Made by a program: the position numbers and the translations under genes. From positions 62,001 to 126,000 of the forward strand of contig JAHEZM010000003.1 of assembly GCA_023251075.1 (NCBI GenBank): 64,000 nucleotides of DNA. The letters are read 5' to 3'. This document shows positions 45,953 to 55,412 of the stretch, piece by piece (within the stretch, counting starts at the first letter, position 1; each line of letters opens with the position of its first letter). The notes under the pieces are model-generated. The model did no database searches. It worked only from the letters and a program-made list of their open reading frames with translations, and was not told where the DNA came from. The stretch comes from Flavobacteriales bacterium (GTDB lineage Bacteria > Bacteroidota > Bacteroidia > Flavobacteriales_C > GCA-002722245).

Positions 45953-48760
45953 ATGACTAAATTTCGATTTTACCTTTCTGTTGGTGTACTTCTTTTGTGG
46001 AGTGCTTCTGTTGTTGCTTCTAAACCGGCATCTATTACTTATACTTCCAAAGATTATAAAGGACACCAAACCAATTACGATGCTATTTTTTCGGGAGATG
46101 GATTGATTTATGTCGCCAACGCTTATGGCGTAATAGAGTTCGATGGTAATCAATGGAATAAAACCAGCTTAACTTCTAGTCGTTGCCCTTTCTCGGTTTA
46201 TAAAGCTATCAATGGTAGAGTGTATGTGGGTGGCGATAATGAAATTGGCTATATAGAAAAAAACAGTAAAGGACTTTCAGTCTACCACTCTCTTAAATCC
46301 TTATTGCCTGATTCCAATGCAAAGGTGGGCGATTGGATTCCTTATTGTACCGAATACAAAAACAAAATCTATTTCGCCGATTTATACAGCATTTACATTT
46401 ATGATGGTAAAACTATTAAAGTAGTTAAGCCATCCACAAAAGAAGGGAAATTTCTTTTCCTGCGTGAGAGCAAAGGTGAACTCATTGTAATGGAATGGGG
46501 CAAAGGAATTGGGATTATGGAAGATTCTAAAATTTCTTTCCTTCCCGGAAATTTAGCAGAATTGGAAATTAAAGGTGTTCAAAAAATTGCACATCAGGTT
46601 TACACTTTTTATGGTAGAGATGGAATTTACAATTACAACAATGGTACTTTAACCAAAGCTCCATTTTCTGAATTTTTTGCTAGCGATTTAATTAAAGATG
46701 TTGCTTTTTTCGGCACTCAAAAAATTATAGGTACAGAACAAAACGGCTGTTATGTTTTAGATGAAAATTTTCAAATTGTACAACACTTCACTCCAACCAA
46801 TTCCTCCTTATTGAGTTCTTATATTTATTGTGTTTCGGTAAATCCGCAGGGCGATATAATGTTGGCCACCGATAATGGGTTAACGATTATAAATACCAGT
46901 ACAACGTCTTTTAAACTCAATGATATTAATGGATTAAAAGGAAGTGGATATTCTTCTTTTCTTACAGAAAATGGATTGTATGCGGGTACTTCTCAAGGCT
47001 TGTTTTTTGCAGCCAATTGGAAACCTGGTGGCGATTATTCCTTTGTAAAAATTGCAGGTGTAAAACCTTTCTTGTACAGTATTTTCAAAATAGGGAAAGA
47101 TCTTTTTTGTGGTGATCATTCCGATGTTTATCAAATATCTGGAACTAATGCCAGAGTGATCTCTCAGAAGAGCTGGAAAGGAGCCTGGTTTTTTTCTAAA
47201 GTTCCCGGAAGAAGTGATTTATTTTTAGTAGGAACCTTTGAGGGTATTGATGTTTATAAGAATGTTAATGGTAGCTGGCAATTCTCCAATTCTATTAAAG
47301 GATATAATTTTTCTGCGCGTTTGTTTGAATTCGATTCCAATGGAAATATTTGGGTGAATAGCGAAACGAGTGGTTTGTATATGCTAAAAATTAATACCGA
47401 TTTTACCGCGGTGGAAAGCAAAGTAGAATGGTGTTCTAAATTAAATGTTGCCCCCGATTATTTTAAAGATATCATCAAAGACGATGAGGTAATTAAAATT
47501 TCTTCTGAGGGAGGAATATACTTGGTGAGTGTTGATAAGGTGGTGAAAGACCCAGCATTTGAAGGACTTCCATTTAAGTTCGATAGAATTAGAAAAATTA
47601 AAGATGGATTACTTTATACCGTGAAAGAAGGGGAACCTGTAGTTCTTAGAAAAGTAAAAGATCGTTTTGTAATTGATAGCACCAATATTTTAAATAACAC
47701 CAGTTTCGAAATGGTGGGTTTGGTAGAATCTATTCGTGAGTTTGCTAACAATAGTTACATTGTTGGTACAGCAGATGGGTTCACTATATGCGACAATACC
47801 TCTGAAAGAAAATATTACAACACAACCAGTATCAGAAGTATTAAAGATTTAGATTCGGAAACCTTACACGATTTCATGAATGTAAGTGAATTAAAAATAC
47901 CTTATTCTGGCAATAGCATAGCCTTTACTTTCGCCTCTACTGCTTTGGAGAAATTTTATCCTGCAACATGGTATGTGAAATTATCAACCAGCGATGAGGA
48001 GGGGGAATGGAGAAAAGTGGATAACGCAAATTATAAGGAGTATTCTAATTTACCGGAAGGCGATTATACTTTTTCAGCAAAAGCTTTGTATCGCTTTAAG
48101 GTATTGGGCGAAAGCACTGTTTCATTCACTATTTTACCTCCTTGGTACAGAACCCTTCTGGCGAAAATCATTTATTTACTGTTATTCGTCGCAGCTATTT
48201 TAATGGGTAGAATGCTTTGGAAATCCAGGTTGAAAAAAGTGACTGATCGATTGTTGGCAGAAAAGAAAAAAGCAATGGAGCTGCAGGAAAGTCAGTTCCG
48301 TGAAGAACAATTGAAAATGCAGTTGCAAGAAAAAGAAATGGATTTATCTTTTGTAGCTCTCAACTTCGCACAAAGAAAAGAATTGCTGCAAACGGTGGGG
48401 GTTAAACTGAAAGCCATCATGAGCCATTCTGATATCCCCCCCTCCTTGATGAAAGATTTAAAAGCGGTAGAATATTCTTTAAGGAGTTCAAAAGAAGATG
48501 AAGAACCTTGGGATAATTTTCAGGTGCATTTCAATACGGAATACAATGACTTCATTACGAAATTACAACAGCTCGATCCTAAAATTAAAGAGTCGATGAT
48601 TTTAATGTGTACCTATTTGCGTATGGGTAAAAACAATAAAGAAATTGCTCAGTTACTCAATATTTCATTAAGCGCTTTGGATAAACGAAAATTGCGTATT
48701 AAAGAAAAATTCAGCGTTCCTGAAGATGTGACTTTGAACGAGTTTTTGCGACAATTGTAA
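45953..48760 (+). CDS. One-component sensor-regulator (beta-propeller, Y_Y_Y, TM, LuxR-type HTH), paralogue of 1955-4774
   Basis: The 935-residue protein has a signal peptide (to about residue 22). A long propeller-type periplasmic region follows, beginning ITYTSKDYKGHQTNYDAIFS, which parallels YNYTTDDYEGHSINYDAIED in its paralogue. Then come a Y_Y_Y domain ending LPPWYRT, a membrane helix (about 733-753), a coiled coil and a C-terminal HTH (NNKEIAQLLNISLSALDKRK, about 894-913). There is no kinase or receiver module. It lies 78 bp after the MFS gene and is likely in the GH2-MFS operon. I infer that it senses chitosan or chitin oligomers and controls this operon. Confidence 0.85.
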   Translation: MTKFRFYLSVGVLLLWSASVVASKPASITYTSKDYKGHQTNYDAIFSGDGLIYVANAYGVIEFDGNQWNKTSLTSSRCPFSVYKAINGRVYVGGDNEIGYIEKNSKGLSVYHSLKSLLPDSNAKVGDWIPYCTEYKNKIYFADLYSIYIYDGKTIKVVKPSTKEGKFLFLRESKGELIVMEWGKGIGIMEDSKISFLPGNLAELEIKGVQKIAHQVYTFYGRDGIYNYNNGTLTKAPFSEFFASDLIKDVAFFGTQKIIGTEQNGCYVLDENFQIVQHFTPTNSSLLSSYIYCVSVNPQGDIMLATDNGLTIINTSTTSFKLNDINGLKGSGYSSFLTENGLYAGTSQGLFFAANWKPGGDYSFVKIAGVKPFLYSIFKIGKDLFCGDHSDVYQISGTNARVISQKSWKGAWFFSKVPGRSDLFLVGTFEGIDVYKNVNGSWQFSNSIKGYNFSARLFEFDSNGNIWVNSETSGLYMLKINTDFTAVESKVEWCSKLNVAPDYFKDIIKDDEVIKISSEGGIYLVSVDKVVKDPAFEGLPFKFDRIRKIKDGLLYTVKEGEPVVLRKVKDRFVIDSTNILNNTSFEMVGLVESIREFANNSYIVGTADGFTICDNTSERKYYNTTSIRSIKDLDSETLHDFMNVSELKIPYSGNSIAFTFASTALEKFYPATWYVKLSTSDEEGEWRKVDNANYKEYSNLPEGDYTFSAKALYRFKVLGESTVSFTILPPWYRTLLAKIIYLLLFVAAILMGRMLWKSRLKKVTDRLLAEKKKAMELQESQFREEQLKMQLQEKEMDLSFVALNFAQRKELLQTVGVKLKAIMSHSDIPPSLMKDLKAVEYSLRSSKEDEEPWDNFQVHFNTEYNDFITKLQQLDPKIKESMILMCTYLRMGKNNKEIAQLLNISLSALDKRKLRIKEKFSVPEDVTLNEFLRQL

Positions 48761-48876
48761 GCACTTTTTTTAATGAACAAATTGTATGCATATGGAACGT
48801 GTTCATACACATTAATTGACACGAGCGAATTTTTTAACGAATTTCACCGTAGAATTGGCCTTAATACATTTTTTTG

Positions 48877-50391
48877 ATGATTCGAATAGGATTTTTTTTG
48901 GTAGTTTTTTTTGTTTCGAATCATTTGTCGGCACAAATCACCTATGCTTATGGTAAGTATACTGGTACCGGTGCGCAAAAATCAATTACAGGTTTAGGTT
49001 TTAGTCCGGAAGTAGTTATTATAAAAGCAGATGATGTTTATGAGGCTGTAATTACTACTAATACTATGACGGCTGGCGATGCAAAGGGAATGGGTTCAAC
49101 TGCCGCATTGAATACCGCTAGTATTAAAACTCTTGATGCCGATGGCTTTACTGTATTAACCGATAACAGAGCTAATGGAAGTGGAATAACTTACTACTGG
49201 ATAGCATTCAATGCAGGAACAAATGTGGTGACAGGATCTTATACTGCCACAGGAGCAGCTAAAACAGTTAATACGCTGTCTTTTACACCTGATAATGTTT
49301 GGATATGGGGGGCTGGTGCCACCGTTCGAAGTGATGTTGGGATATCACTGACTTCCACCAATCATGATGGAATGGGGTTTTATACTAAAGATGGTTCTTC
49401 ATTGAATTGGAATTATGTAAATGCTTTTAATGGTACAGGTTTCGTTACAGAGTCGGATGCAACTTATTCTCCTGTTGCTAATACTGTTGTTTATCATTGG
49501 ATTGCTTTTAATGATAATGGTACTGTACTAAAAACAAATTACTATGGTGGAGGAAATGCAACAGATTATACCAATGGTCAGGTTATCAATCCTGGATTCG
49601 CTCCCGATTTTGTAATTGTAGTGGATAAAAATGCTACTAATGTACCTGCCTTCAGAACAAAATCTGTAGCAAGTGCGACTGATAAGTCTTTTAGTTTTGC
49701 GGCTACGGCAGGAACTACCAATAGAATCAAATCGTTTTCTGCTTCTCCTACCGGATGGGCCATCGGAACCAATGCAAGCGTGGGAACAGATTATGAAGAT
49801 TATTCTTATATCGCCTTTTCAGGCGGTACCGCTTTACCGGTTGAATTGGTTAGCTTCACCGCTGAGAAACAAAATGATGAAATCTTGTTAGAATGGGAAA
49901 CCGCTTCCGAAAAAAATAGTGATCACTTTGATATTATGAGAGCCAATGATTCAAAGGAATTTGAAAAATTGGATTCGCGAACTGCTGCGGGAAATAGTAG
50001 TCACCTGATTTATTATGATTATCTGGACGGTACACCAAATAAGGGGTTTAATTATTACAAATTAGTGGAATATGATATTGATGGAAAAACACAAGAGTCG
50101 CCTGTTGTAGCGGTTAATTTTACTGATCAGATAGATGTTGTTACCGAACTTTTCCCCAATCCATCCAGCGATAAAGCAGTGTTGTATTTTAATTCCCAAA
50201 ATGGAGGAGTGTATCGTTTGTACATTAATGATATGAGCGGTAAACCAATTTATCAGGCTCAAATTCCTGCCATGATTGGCGATAATAAATTCACTCTCTT
50301 CGTATCCGATTATGCAGCCGGAAATTACCTTCTCAATTTAGTTGAACCTGGTGGAAAGACTTCTTCTACTCAGTTTGTAAAGAGTGAGTAG
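48877..50391 (+). CDS. Secreted T9SS type-A protein with three about 100-residue repeats
   Basis: I start at the ATG at 48877 (MIRIGFFLVVFFVSNHLSAQ), not the TTG three bases earlier. Three repeats follow, each with a motif like TGTGAQKSITGLGFSPEVVIIK and ending in YYWIAFNAG, YHWIAFNDN or YSYIAFSGG. This beta-rich unit is also found in phage-tail and surface proteins. An FN3-like linker (LPVELVSFTAEKQNDEILLEWE) and a type-A sorting tail (LFPNPSSDKAVLYF) complete the 504 residues. An inverted repeat, ATGAACA/TGTTCAT (48773-48806), lies upstream. The function is unknown; surface binding is likely. Confidence 0.7.
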   Translation: MIRIGFFLVVFFVSNHLSAQITYAYGKYTGTGAQKSITGLGFSPEVVIIKADDVYEAVITTNTMTAGDAKGMGSTAALNTASIKTLDADGFTVLTDNRANGSGITYYWIAFNAGTNVVTGSYTATGAAKTVNTLSFTPDNVWIWGAGATVRSDVGISLTSTNHDGMGFYTKDGSSLNWNYVNAFNGTGFVTESDATYSPVANTVVYHWIAFNDNGTVLKTNYYGGGNATDYTNGQVINPGFAPDFVIVVDKNATNVPAFRTKSVASATDKSFSFAATAGTTNRIKSFSASPTGWAIGTNASVGTDYEDYSYIAFSGGTALPVELVSFTAEKQNDEILLEWETASEKNSDHFDIMRANDSKEFEKLDSRTAAGNSSHLIYYDYLDGTPNKGFNYYKLVEYDIDGKTQESPVVAVNFTDQIDVVTELFPNPSSDKAVLYFNSQNGGVYRLYINDMSGKPIYQAQIPAMIGDNKFTLFVSDYAAGNYLLNLVEPGGKTSSTQFVKSE

Positions 50392-50433
50392 CTAATATCC
50401 TATCTCTTTTTTTCTGTATTGTAGAAAGTCAAA

Positions 50434-51321
50434 TTATTCATATCCTTTTCCTGTAAACCAGTCATATCCTTCAATTTTTTTGTATTCATTTGGAACGCTG
50501 TTTAGCCGTTTCAATACTTTGAATGTGTTGCTACATGATGAAGTATTTGAAATTACTATTTTCCCAGTCTTTTTCCCAGAATCATTTTTTTCGTAACCAA
50601 CATATTCTATTGTGTCAACCATTTCTTCATTCCATTTGTATTTGTACATTTCTGTTTCGCCAGGATGGCCGTAGCAAACACCTCTGATAATTTTTTCTTT
50701 TGGTGAAAAAGTGGGATTGATAAACTCAAAATTATTTGAAAATTCGTTTTTGTTTTGTCTAAGTAAATAAACATTACTGAATGCCTTTAAACAGCAACCT
50801 GTTGCTCCATACCAGTTTACTACAAAGTCATTTAGTCCGTCGCCATTAACATCCCTAATGGTGTCGTTTACATAAGTCATGACCCATTGCTCGTGAGAAA
50901 CAACCTTTTCAAATTTCCTATCATTTTTGTTATATATATCGATGTATACTGCATTTGGACCGTGCCTACGAATAATTAAGTGAGGATATTTTTTGGTGAA
51001 ATGATAGTCCAAATTTATTTCAACGTTCACAGAAATACTGTCACTTATTACCTCATATTTATTCTGAAACTTTTCTTTCTCAATATTTAGAGTTGCAATT
51101 TTAAGGGCGCCTACTAATGCTTTTGCAAGGCTTATACTGTCCTCATAGTCTTGTTTTTCAATCCCTTCTCTTTTTTCTAAACGCTCTTTTTCTGTCTTAT
51201 CAATGTTTGTTTGTAAAGTGTCGTTTACAACCACAGAAATATCCTTATTATCGTTTGGTTGTATGCAAGAAAAAAATATTGACAAAAGGAGGAAAGTGAA
51301 GAGGAGGGGTTTGGTTTTCAT
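50434..51321 (-). CDS. Lipoprotein with FG-GAP/EF-hand-like calcium motif, function unknown
   Basis: I choose the ATG at 51321 (MKTKPLLFTFLLLSIFFSC), which gives a clean lipoprotein signal with Cys about 19, instead of 51360. The product is 295 residues. A charged helix (about 40-65) precedes a beta-rich domain holding DVNGDGLNDFVVNWYGATG, the DxNxDGxxD calcium loop seen in FG-GAP/VCBS repeats. The gene converges with the 48877 gene (42 bp) and points away from ileS. I do not recognise the family, and nothing ties it clearly to the glycan genes. Confidence 0.6.
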   Translation of the reverse strand: MKTKPLLFTFLLLSIFFSCIQPNDNKDISVVVNDTLQTNIDKTEKERLEKREGIEKQDYEDSISLAKALVGALKIATLNIEKEKFQNKYEVISDSISVNVEINLDYHFTKKYPHLIIRRHGPNAVYIDIYNKNDRKFEKVVSHEQWVMTYVNDTIRDVNGDGLNDFVVNWYGATGCCLKAFSNVYLLRQNKNEFSNNFEFINPTFSPKEKIIRGVCYGHPGETEMYKYKWNEEMVDTIEYVGYEKNDSGKKTGKIVISNTSSCSNTFKVLKRLNSVPNEYKKIEGYDWFTGKGYE

Positions 51322-51437
51322 GACATTGTTAGAAATGATTGGATCTGAGCAATTGCCCATATTCCCTATACATGTTTGCTAATCTAATAGATTTATTCAT
51401 CTGATTCAAGTTTTAACTTATTAATCATCTCGTTATT

Positions 51438-51497
51438 TCTCTGCGGTAACGAAGCTAAAAGATTCAGCGAAGTTCGCTTCGCTAAACTTAGCAGAGA
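51438..51497 (+). promoter_or_regulatory. Nested inverted repeats upstream of ileS
   Basis: TCTCTGC (51438-51444) pairs with GCAGAGA (51491-51497). Inside, AGCGAA (51466-51471) pairs with TTCGCT (51478-51483). It lies before the proposed promoter, so it may be the terminator or operator of something upstream rather than a leader. There is no T run. Confidence 0.35.
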
Positions 51498-51533
51498 GGA
51501 GGTGTTGCCCTTCAAAATGTAATTGATTTTCCC

Positions 51534-51541
51534 TATTTTTG
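51534..51541 (+). promoter_or_regulatory. ileS minus-7 box TATTTTTG
   Basis: The box fits TAnnTTTG exactly and lies 23 bp before the ATG at 51565. A TTG at 51505-51507 is a distant (26-bp spacing) minus-33 candidate. The box excludes the longer reading frame start at 51523. Confidence 0.55.
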
Positions 51542-51564
51542 CCCACTTTCATTTACAATTATCC

Positions 51565-54500
51565 ATGGCAACAAAGTATAAAGAATATAATGGTTTGGAT
51601 TTACCCGCGGTAGGCCGCGAGGTTCAAGCCTTTTGGGAAGCGAACAACATCTTTGAAAAAAGTATTTCTTCGCGCGACGAAAATAAGCCTTTCGTGTTTT
51701 TTGAAGGTCCGCCTTCAGCCAATGGTTTGCCTGGTATTCACCACGTAATGGGAAGAACCATCAAAGATATTTTTTGTCGTTATAAAACTTTGAAAGGATA
51801 TAGAGTTAATCGTAAAGCCGGTTGGGATACGCATGGATTGCCAGTGGAATTAGGTGTGGAGAAGGAATTGGGCATCACCAAAGAAGATATTGGAAAGAAG
51901 ATTTCTATTGAAGATTACAATAAAGCTTGTCGTGAAGCGGTGATGAAATACACCGATATTTGGAACAACCTTACCAAACAAATGGGCTATTGGGTAGATA
52001 TGGAAGATCCATACATTACCTACGAAAACAAGTATATTGAGAGTGTTTGGTATTTGCTTCAGAAATTGTACAACAAAGATTTGATGTACAAAGGTTATGC
52101 TATTCAACCTTATTCTCCTGCTGCGGGTACAGGTTTGAGTTCACATGAGTTGAATCAGCCGGGATGCTACCGCGATGTAAAAGATACTACTGTCGTTGCT
52201 CAGTTTAAAGCAAAAAAATCGGGAGCGATAAAAGAGGTGGAAGGTGACGTTCACTTTTTAGCATGGACGACCACTCCATGGACGCTTCCTTCGAATACGG
52301 CGCTGGCTGTGGGACCGAAGATTGAGTACGTGTTGGTAAAAACTTTTAATCGTTATACAGGAGAACCTATTCAGGTTATTTTGGCTTCTGATCTTTCTTT
52401 AAAACATTTTGGCGAAAGAGATCAAGCAGTAATTGCTGATGACGAGCCAGATGGCCCTTCAAATTTAAGGATTGACCAAGCAAAATTTGATTCTTATAAA
52501 CATGGTCAATCACAAATTCCATGGTATGTTCTTAAAAGATTTGTTGGAAACGACCTAGTTGGAATTCAATATAAGCAACTCCTTCCATATACTTTACCTT
52601 TCGAAAATGCAGATAAAGCTTTCCGTGTAATACCAGGTGATTTCGTAACTACCGAAGACGGTACAGGTATCGTACACATTGCGCCTACCTTTGGTGCCGA
52701 TGATGCCAAGGTGGCGAAAGACGCAGGAGTACCGGGAATGTTGGTGTTGAATGCCGATGGCAATCCTGTTCCTGTAGTTGATTTGCAAGGAAAATTTGTT
52801 GCACAAATGGGCGAGTTGGCTGGTAAATTTGTGAAGAATGAATATTATCCGGCTGGCGAAGAGCCAGAAAAATCAGTTGATGTAGAGATTTCTATTAAAC
52901 TGAAAACAGAAAATAAAGCATTTAAAGTTGAGAAATACGAACACAGTTATCCGCATTGCTGGAGGACCGATAAACCAGTTTTGTATTATCCTTTAGATTC
53001 ATGGTTTATCAAGGCTTCTTCTATGAAGGAGCGCATGAGTGAACTAAATAAAACCATCAACTGGAAACCTGCTAGTACTGGTACTGGTAGATTTGGCAAC
53101 TGGTTAGATAATTTGAACGATTGGAATTTATCACGTTCACGTTATTGGGGCATACCGATACCAGTATGGAGTAATGAGAGTGGGGAACAGATTTGCATAG
53201 GGTCGGTAGAAGAATTGAAAAATGAATGCGCTAAAGCTGTTGCTGCCGGTGTGATGAAAAGCAATCCGCTGGAAACTTTTGTTCCTGGAAATTTCAGCAA
53301 AGAGAATTACAATATTTTAGATTTACATAAAAACTTCGTTGATCAAATCACGTTGGTTTCTGCTACAGGCAAGCCATTGAAACGCGAAAGCGATTTGATT
53401 GATGTGTGGTTCGATTCGGGCGCTATGCCTTATGCACAATGGCATTATCCTTTTGAGAACAAAGATTTCATTGACAACAACAAAGCATTCCCTGCCGATT
53501 TTATCGCTGAAGGTGTTGACCAAACCCGTGGATGGTTCTATACTTTGCACGCTATTGGTACGATGTGTTTCGACAGCGTTGCATTTAAAAATGTAGTATC
53601 GAACGGATTGGTGTTGGATAAGAACGGACAAAAAATGTCGAAGCGTTTAGGCAATGCCGTCGACCCTTTTGTTACCCTGGATAAATATGGTGCCGATGCT
53701 ACGCGTTGGTATATGATTTCTAATGCTCAACCTTGGGATAATTTGAAATTCGACCTGGACGGAATCACAGAAGTTCAAAGAAGATTCTTCGGTACCTTAT
53801 ACAATACGTATCAGTTCTTCGCATTGTACGCAAACCTCGATGGATTCAATTATTCAGAAGCAGAAGTTCCATTGAATGAGAGACCTGAAATTGACCGTTG
53901 GATCATTTCTAAACTCAACTCTTTAATTAAAGAAGTAGACACACAATGGGCCGAATACGAACCAACGAAAGCTGCACGCGCTATTCAAGATTTTGTGAGC
54001 GAGCAGTTGAGTAACTGGTACGTTCGTTTATGCAGAAGACGTTTTTGGAAAGGTGATTATGGTCAGGATAAAATGGCAGCATACCAAACATTGTATACTT
54101 GTTTAGAAGTAGTGTCGCAATTATCTGCTCCGTTGGCGCCATTCTTCATGGATCAATTGTTCAGAGACTTAAATGCGGTAACGAAAAAACATACAGTGGA
54201 ATCGGTTCACTTGAGCGATTTCCCTACGGTGAATGAAAGTGCGATTGATACCGACTTAGAACAAAGAATGGAGTTGGCGCAGTCGTTTTCATCAATGGTA
54301 TTAAGCTTGAGAAAAAAATACAAAATTAAAGTTCGTCAGCCTTTGCAAAAAATTATGATTCCAATTTTGGATGAGAAATTTAAAGTGCAGGTTGAAGCGA
54401 TTAAAGATTTGATTTTATCGGAAGTGAACGTGAAAGATTTAGAATACCTCACCGAGGATTCTGGCGTGTTGGTGAAAAAAATAAAAGCAAATTTTAAAGT

Positions 54501-54999
54501 GCTCGGCCCTAAGTACCAAAAGCAAATGAAACAGATTGCGGCGGCCGTTGCTAAATTTAATCAAGGCGATATTGCAACCCTTGAAAGAACTAATGCGTTC
54601 GATCTCGATATTGAAGGAGAGAAAATAATTCTTACTTTAGAAGACGTTGAAATTTTGTCGGAAGATATTCCAGGTTGGGCAGTAGCCAACGAAGGAAGAT
54701 TAACCGTAGCTTTAGACATGACCATTTCACCTGTGTTGAAAGAAGAAGGAATAGCAAGAGAGCTGGTGAATAGAGTTCAAAATCTGCGTAAAGACAGGGA
54801 CTTTGAACTCACAGATAGAATTTCTTTGAAAATTAAAACAGTGGAAGGAATTGTTTCTGCAATTGACAATAATAAAAATTACATTTGCAGTGAAGTACTG
54901 GCCGACAAGGTAGAGTGGGTGAACAGTTTGGAGAGTGGCTTTGAAGTAGAAGTAGATGAAGATTTAAAAACTGAAATAAGTATCGATAAATTAAATTGA
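51565..54999 (+). CDS. ileS: Isoleucyl-tRNA synthetase
   Basis: This class I aminoacyl-tRNA synthetase charges tRNA-Ile in the cytoplasm. From the ATG at 51565 (MATKYKEYNGLDLPAVGREV) it has 1144 residues. The HIGH element appears as GLPGIHHVMGR, the GIHH variant of one IleS branch, within FEGPPSANG. WTTTPWTLPSNTALAVGP marks the CP1 editing domain, and KMSKRLGN is the KMSKS loop. The anticodon-binding domain and a long C-terminal region complete it. It is followed at 5 bp by the DksA-like gene and then lspA, a common Bacteroidota order. No T-box or other riboswitch is seen. Confidence 0.97.
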   Translation: MATKYKEYNGLDLPAVGREVQAFWEANNIFEKSISSRDENKPFVFFEGPPSANGLPGIHHVMGRTIKDIFCRYKTLKGYRVNRKAGWDTHGLPVELGVEKELGITKEDIGKKISIEDYNKACREAVMKYTDIWNNLTKQMGYWVDMEDPYITYENKYIESVWYLLQKLYNKDLMYKGYAIQPYSPAAGTGLSSHELNQPGCYRDVKDTTVVAQFKAKKSGAIKEVEGDVHFLAWTTTPWTLPSNTALAVGPKIEYVLVKTFNRYTGEPIQVILASDLSLKHFGERDQAVIADDEPDGPSNLRIDQAKFDSYKHGQSQIPWYVLKRFVGNDLVGIQYKQLLPYTLPFENADKAFRVIPGDFVTTEDGTGIVHIAPTFGADDAKVAKDAGVPGMLVLNADGNPVPVVDLQGKFVAQMGELAGKFVKNEYYPAGEEPEKSVDVEISIKLKTENKAFKVEKYEHSYPHCWRTDKPVLYYPLDSWFIKASSMKERMSELNKTINWKPASTGTGRFGNWLDNLNDWNLSRSRYWGIPIPVWSNESGEQICIGSVEELKNECAKAVAAGVMKSNPLETFVPGNFSKENYNILDLHKNFVDQITLVSATGKPLKRESDLIDVWFDSGAMPYAQWHYPFENKDFIDNNKAFPADFIAEGVDQTRGWFYTLHAIGTMCFDSVAFKNVVSNGLVLDKNGQKMSKRLGNAVDPFVTLDKYGADATRWYMISNAQPWDNLKFDLDGITEVQRRFFGTLYNTYQFFALYANLDGFNYSEAEVPLNERPEIDRWIISKLNSLIKEVDTQWAEYEPTKAARAIQDFVSEQLSNWYVRLCRRRFWKGDYGQDKMAAYQTLYTCLEVVSQLSAPLAPFFMDQLFRDLNAVTKKHTVESVHLSDFPTVNESAIDTDLEQRMELAQSFSSMVLSLRKKYKIKVRQPLQKIMIPILDEKFKVQVEAIKDLILSEVNVKDLEYLTEDSGVLVKKIKANFKVLGPKYQKQMKQIAAAVAKFNQGDIATLERTNAFDLDIEGEKIILTLEDVEILSEDIPGWAVANEGRLTVALDMTISPVLKEEGIARELVNRVQNLRKDRDFELTDRISLKIKTVEGIVSAIDNNKNYICSEVLADKVEWVNSLESGFEVEVDEDLKTEISIDKLN

Positions 55000-55004
55000 G
55001 GGCT

Positions 55005-55412
55005 ATGGCAGCTAAGAAAATGAAAGACGAAGAAAAGGTAAGGTATTCCGACAAAGAATTGGCGGAGTTCAAAAAAATTATCCAAGATAAAATCGAGGAA
55101 GCCGAGGTAGATTTAAAACATTTCCAAGGTCAGTTAGATCATTCCGATGAAAATTCAGATACTGAAAGTGCTGGAACTTCTAACATGATGGAAGATGGTG
55201 GCGAATCAATGAATCGTGAAAAAATTGCAGCATTGGCTCACCGTCAACGTAAATTCATTATGCAGTTGCAAGCTGCCTTAGTAAGAATTGAAAATAAAAC
55301 TTACGGTGTTTGCAGAGAAACGGGAAAATTAATTTCTAAAGAGAGATTAAAAATTGTTCCTCATACCACTTTGAGTATTGAAGCAAAAAATGCACAGTCG
55401 AAAGGTGATTAA
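55005..55412 (+). CDS. TraR/DksA-family protein lacking most zinc cysteines
   Basis: I start at the ATG at 55005 (MAAKKMKDEEKVRYSDKEL), three codons into the longer frame; the product is 135 residues. A coiled-coil hairpin (about 15-95) is followed by YGVCRETGKLISKERLKIVPHTTL, the DksA C4 zinc-finger region. Only one Cys remains, with Thr and Lys at other positions, as in many Bacteroidota members of the family. DksA-type proteins bind RNA polymerase through its secondary channel; that role here is inferred. The stop overlaps the lspA start by one base. Confidence 0.85.
   Translation: MAAKKMKDEEKVRYSDKELAEFKKIIQDKIEEAEVDLKHFQGQLDHSDENSDTESAGTSNMMEDGGESMNREKIAALAHRQRKFIMQLQAALVRIENKTYGVCRETGKLISKERLKIVPHTTLSIEAKNAQSKGD

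Noticed and set aside
48773-48806. Terminator after the regulator at 45953-48760
   Set aside because: The ATGAACA/TGTTCAT stem is short with a 20-base loop and no T run.
51438-51497. T-box riboswitch before ileS
   Set aside because: No T-box sequence or specifier loop; the stems lie upstream of the likely promoter.
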